DNA of 15,360 nt from DASPWV01 sp046727855 (GTDB lineage Bacteria > Acidobacteriota > Vicinamibacteria > Vicinamibacterales > UBA2999). Below the pieces are notes generated by a model. The model was given only the letters and a program-made list of their open reading frames with translations. It ran no database searches and was not told the DNA's origin. Below are positions 14,176 to 15,360 of this stretch, piece by piece; the first letter of the stretch is position 1; the number at the start of each line of letters is the position of its first letter. A program made the position numbers and the translations under genes. The stretch spans positions 1 to 15,360 of the forward strand of contig JBKPDL010000161.1 of the NCBI GenBank assembly GCA_046727855.1. Direction: 5' to 3'.

Positions 14176-14985
14176 CTAGATCTCGACCATCGCTGCAAAG
14201 CACCACTCAGGCCAGGAGGGTGTTTTGGGCAGAGGACCAGCCGGCTGCACCTTCGGTCGACGCTTAGCGCGCACGACGTCATAATGAGCGTAAAAGTGAT
14301 TCGACGGCGAGGACACACCCAGACCGCATACGCACGTGTTTGAGATCATCACCGACATTGACGCGCTGAACCGCAACACCCGCTGACGATCCAGCCGCAG
14401 CGAGAGCTCCTCTTCAAATGGAATCGTGAATCTGAATCGCGGCAGGTAATACCGCGGAGGACCCACAGGGGTGCCGTCGGTGACAAATTCGACCTTGCGG
14501 GCCTCACCTGCGGCAAGAGCCGTCGCATGACCCGTCGAAAGCTCTATGGTCGCAGCAATTGGACATGCTGGATCGAGCTTGGACGACTCGGTAAGGGTTC
14601 CGATATTCGGCAACCAATTGACGCTCGTCGCTTTGCGCCCGGGCTTTCTGGCGGGATCGATCCTGCTCTCGTCGACCGTGAGCGTGCCGGTTGCGCCAAG
14701 GATCTCCACCTCCGTCCCGAGCAAATCCCAGAGTCCGATATCGCGGTTCTCTCCGGGTAAGGAGACGGCGGCGTCCGCATCCGGGCCGCGAACACCGGTC
14801 GTCATGTCTTCCGTGATCAAAAGACCGAGCGCTGCAAAGTGTCGCTGAAAGCCAGCCGACCCAAGGTCGACGAGTTGCACGGTCGCGGTGTTGCTTTTCT
14901 TGTCCAATACGAGTGTGGAGATGCCGGAAAAATCGATGGTCAGCTCGTTGGGCGAACCTTTGTTGGTCCTTTTCGCTGGGCTCAT
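14176..14985 (-). CDS. Unrecognised beta-rich protein following a CHAT-domain gene
   Basis: I do not recognise this 269-residue protein with confidence. The start is the ATG at 14985 (MSPAKRTNKG), with AGGAG about 13 nt upstream. The frame is open further upstream, but that region overlaps the end of the CHAT gene. There is no signal peptide and no long hydrophobic helix, so it is probably cytoplasmic. Predicted strands dominate: ELTIDFSGISTLVLD (14-28), NTATVQLVD (32-40), EVEILGATGTLTVDE (92-106), AATIELSTGHATAL (144-157) and RFRFTIPFEEELSLRLD (183-199). Near the end is SVMISNTCVCGLG (211-223), followed by NHFYAHYDVV (229-238), the most motif-like part. The C-terminus is Lys/Arg/Pro-rich with a final WPEWCFAAMVEI. 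It lies 23 nt after the CHAT gene, probably in one transcript, so it may be a partner or substrate of the CHAT protein; that is inference. Confidence 0.75.
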   Translation of the reverse strand: MSPAKRTNKGSPNELTIDFSGISTLVLDKKSNTATVQLVDLGSAGFQRHFAALGLLITEDMTTGVRGPDADAAVSLPGENRDIGLWDLLGTEVEILGATGTLTVDESRIDPARKPGRKATSVNWLPNIGTLTESSKLDPACPIAATIELSTGHATALAAGEARKVEFVTDGTPVGPPRYYLPRFRFTIPFEEELSLRLDRQRVLRFSASMSVMISNTCVCGLGVSSPSNHFYAHYDVVRAKRRPKVQPAGPLPKTPSWPEWCFAAMVEI

Positions 14986-15008
14986 GGGAAACGGAGGCTC
15001 CTGGTTGA

Positions 15009-15360
15009 TTATTCGACACCGTAGGCGGCTGTTCCAATCCAGGTTGCGGGCGAGGCGCGGCAAGGTGGTGATGCGTAGCACGCCCGTTGCGCCTGCCTCA
15101 GCGCTACGGACGCCGGGTCACCACGAACGAGCGCGCGGTGCACCTCGAGAAAAAACGGCTCGCTCGCCACATCGTCCAATTGCCACAAGTCGCCGATGAC
15201 CGACGCCGCACCCGCGCGAAGAAACGCCGCCACGATCGTCGCGGTGCCGGCGGCCCGTTCCGCGCGACCCGAAGCGGTTTCGCAGGCAGCCAGCACGACC
15301 CGGGCGTGTGTCACGCGCCCGGAGAGCTCCGTGTCGCTCAACGCGCTCTTCGGTTCGGCC
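15009..15360 (-). CDS. CHAT-domain (caspase-like peptidase) protein, C-terminal part; runs off the window
   Basis: The frame is open through the right edge of the window, so only the last 116 residues are visible, ending in TAA at 15009-15011. The fragment carries the C-terminal half of a CHAT domain: VVLAACETASG with the expected catalytic Cys, then IVAAFLRAGAASVIGDLWQLDD and FFLEVHRALVRGDPASVALRQAQRA. The catalytic His would lie upstream, outside the window. CHAT proteins are caspase/separase-like cysteine peptidases. In bacteria they often carry TPR repeats, act in signalling or defence, and can cleave a protein encoded next door. Whether TPRs are present here cannot be seen. The next gene, 23 nt downstream, encodes an unrecognised beta-rich protein. 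Confidence 0.9.
   Translation of the reverse strand, partial: AEPKSALSDTELSGRVTHARVVLAACETASGRAERAAGTATIVAAFLRAGAASVIGDLWQLDDVASEPFFLEVHRALVRGDPASVALRQAQRACYASPPCRASPATWIGTAAYGVE

Noticed and set aside
13886..14206. 106-codon open frame on - strand across the gap upstream of the sulfurtransferase
   Set aside because: It overlaps both neighbouring genes, is Ser/Arg-rich and would contradict the good ribosome binding site and palindrome of the sulfurtransferase.

Overview
The window is GC-rich, densely coded bacterial DNA and most resembles Acidobacteriota, probably a soil Vicinamibacteria-like lineage. The evidence is an ATPase-less MacB/FtsX permease of the acidobacterial 'ADOP' type next to a PadR regulator, several secreted metallopeptidases, a TolB-like PD40 propeller protein and a CHAT-domain protein. 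This assignment rests on gene content; no marker gene or rRNA is present.

Layout. (1) Positions 1-3014, + strand: the C-terminal end of a PD40 beta-propeller protein, a secreted M28 peptidase with a C-terminal PDZ domain, and a small secreted beta-rich protein. (2) 3123-5657, - strand: a single-chain alpha/beta fusion of a 2-oxoacid dehydrogenase E1 enzyme. Only 20 bp away, reading outward on +, is a broken YtcJ-type amidohydrolase (5678-6950) that has lost the middle of its barrel and its frame. (3) 6993-8666 (-) and 8770-10026 (+): a divergent pair encoding an AbgB-like M20 hydrolase and an M19 membrane-type dipeptidase. Two copies of a GGGG-nCTGA-CCCC palindrome sit on either side of the M20 gene. 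(4) 13955 down to 10065, all - strand: a probable operon of exported rhodanese-type sulfurtransferase, PadR repressor and ADOP permease, with 5 and 7 nt between genes. A 58-nt two-stem palindrome lies directly before the first gene and contains its Shine-Dalgarno sequence. (5) 15360 down to 14176, - strand: the C-terminal part of a CHAT-domain protein, followed 23 nt later by an unrecognised 269-residue beta-rich protein.

Working together. Regions 1-3 read as a loose neighbourhood for extracellular peptide use: M28 releases amino acids, M19 splits dipeptides, the M20 enzyme hydrolyses amides, and the E1 fusion could feed branched-chain or other 2-oxoacids into acyl-CoA. The genes lie on both strands and are not one operon. 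Region 4 looks like a PadR-controlled envelope unit. Region 5 is the least explained part: a caspase-like CHAT protease end coupled to a protein of unknown function.

No tRNA, rRNA, CRISPR array, insertion sequence or phage gene was seen. Non-coding stretches are all below about 220 nt and hold mainly palindromes and one AT-rich repeat patch.
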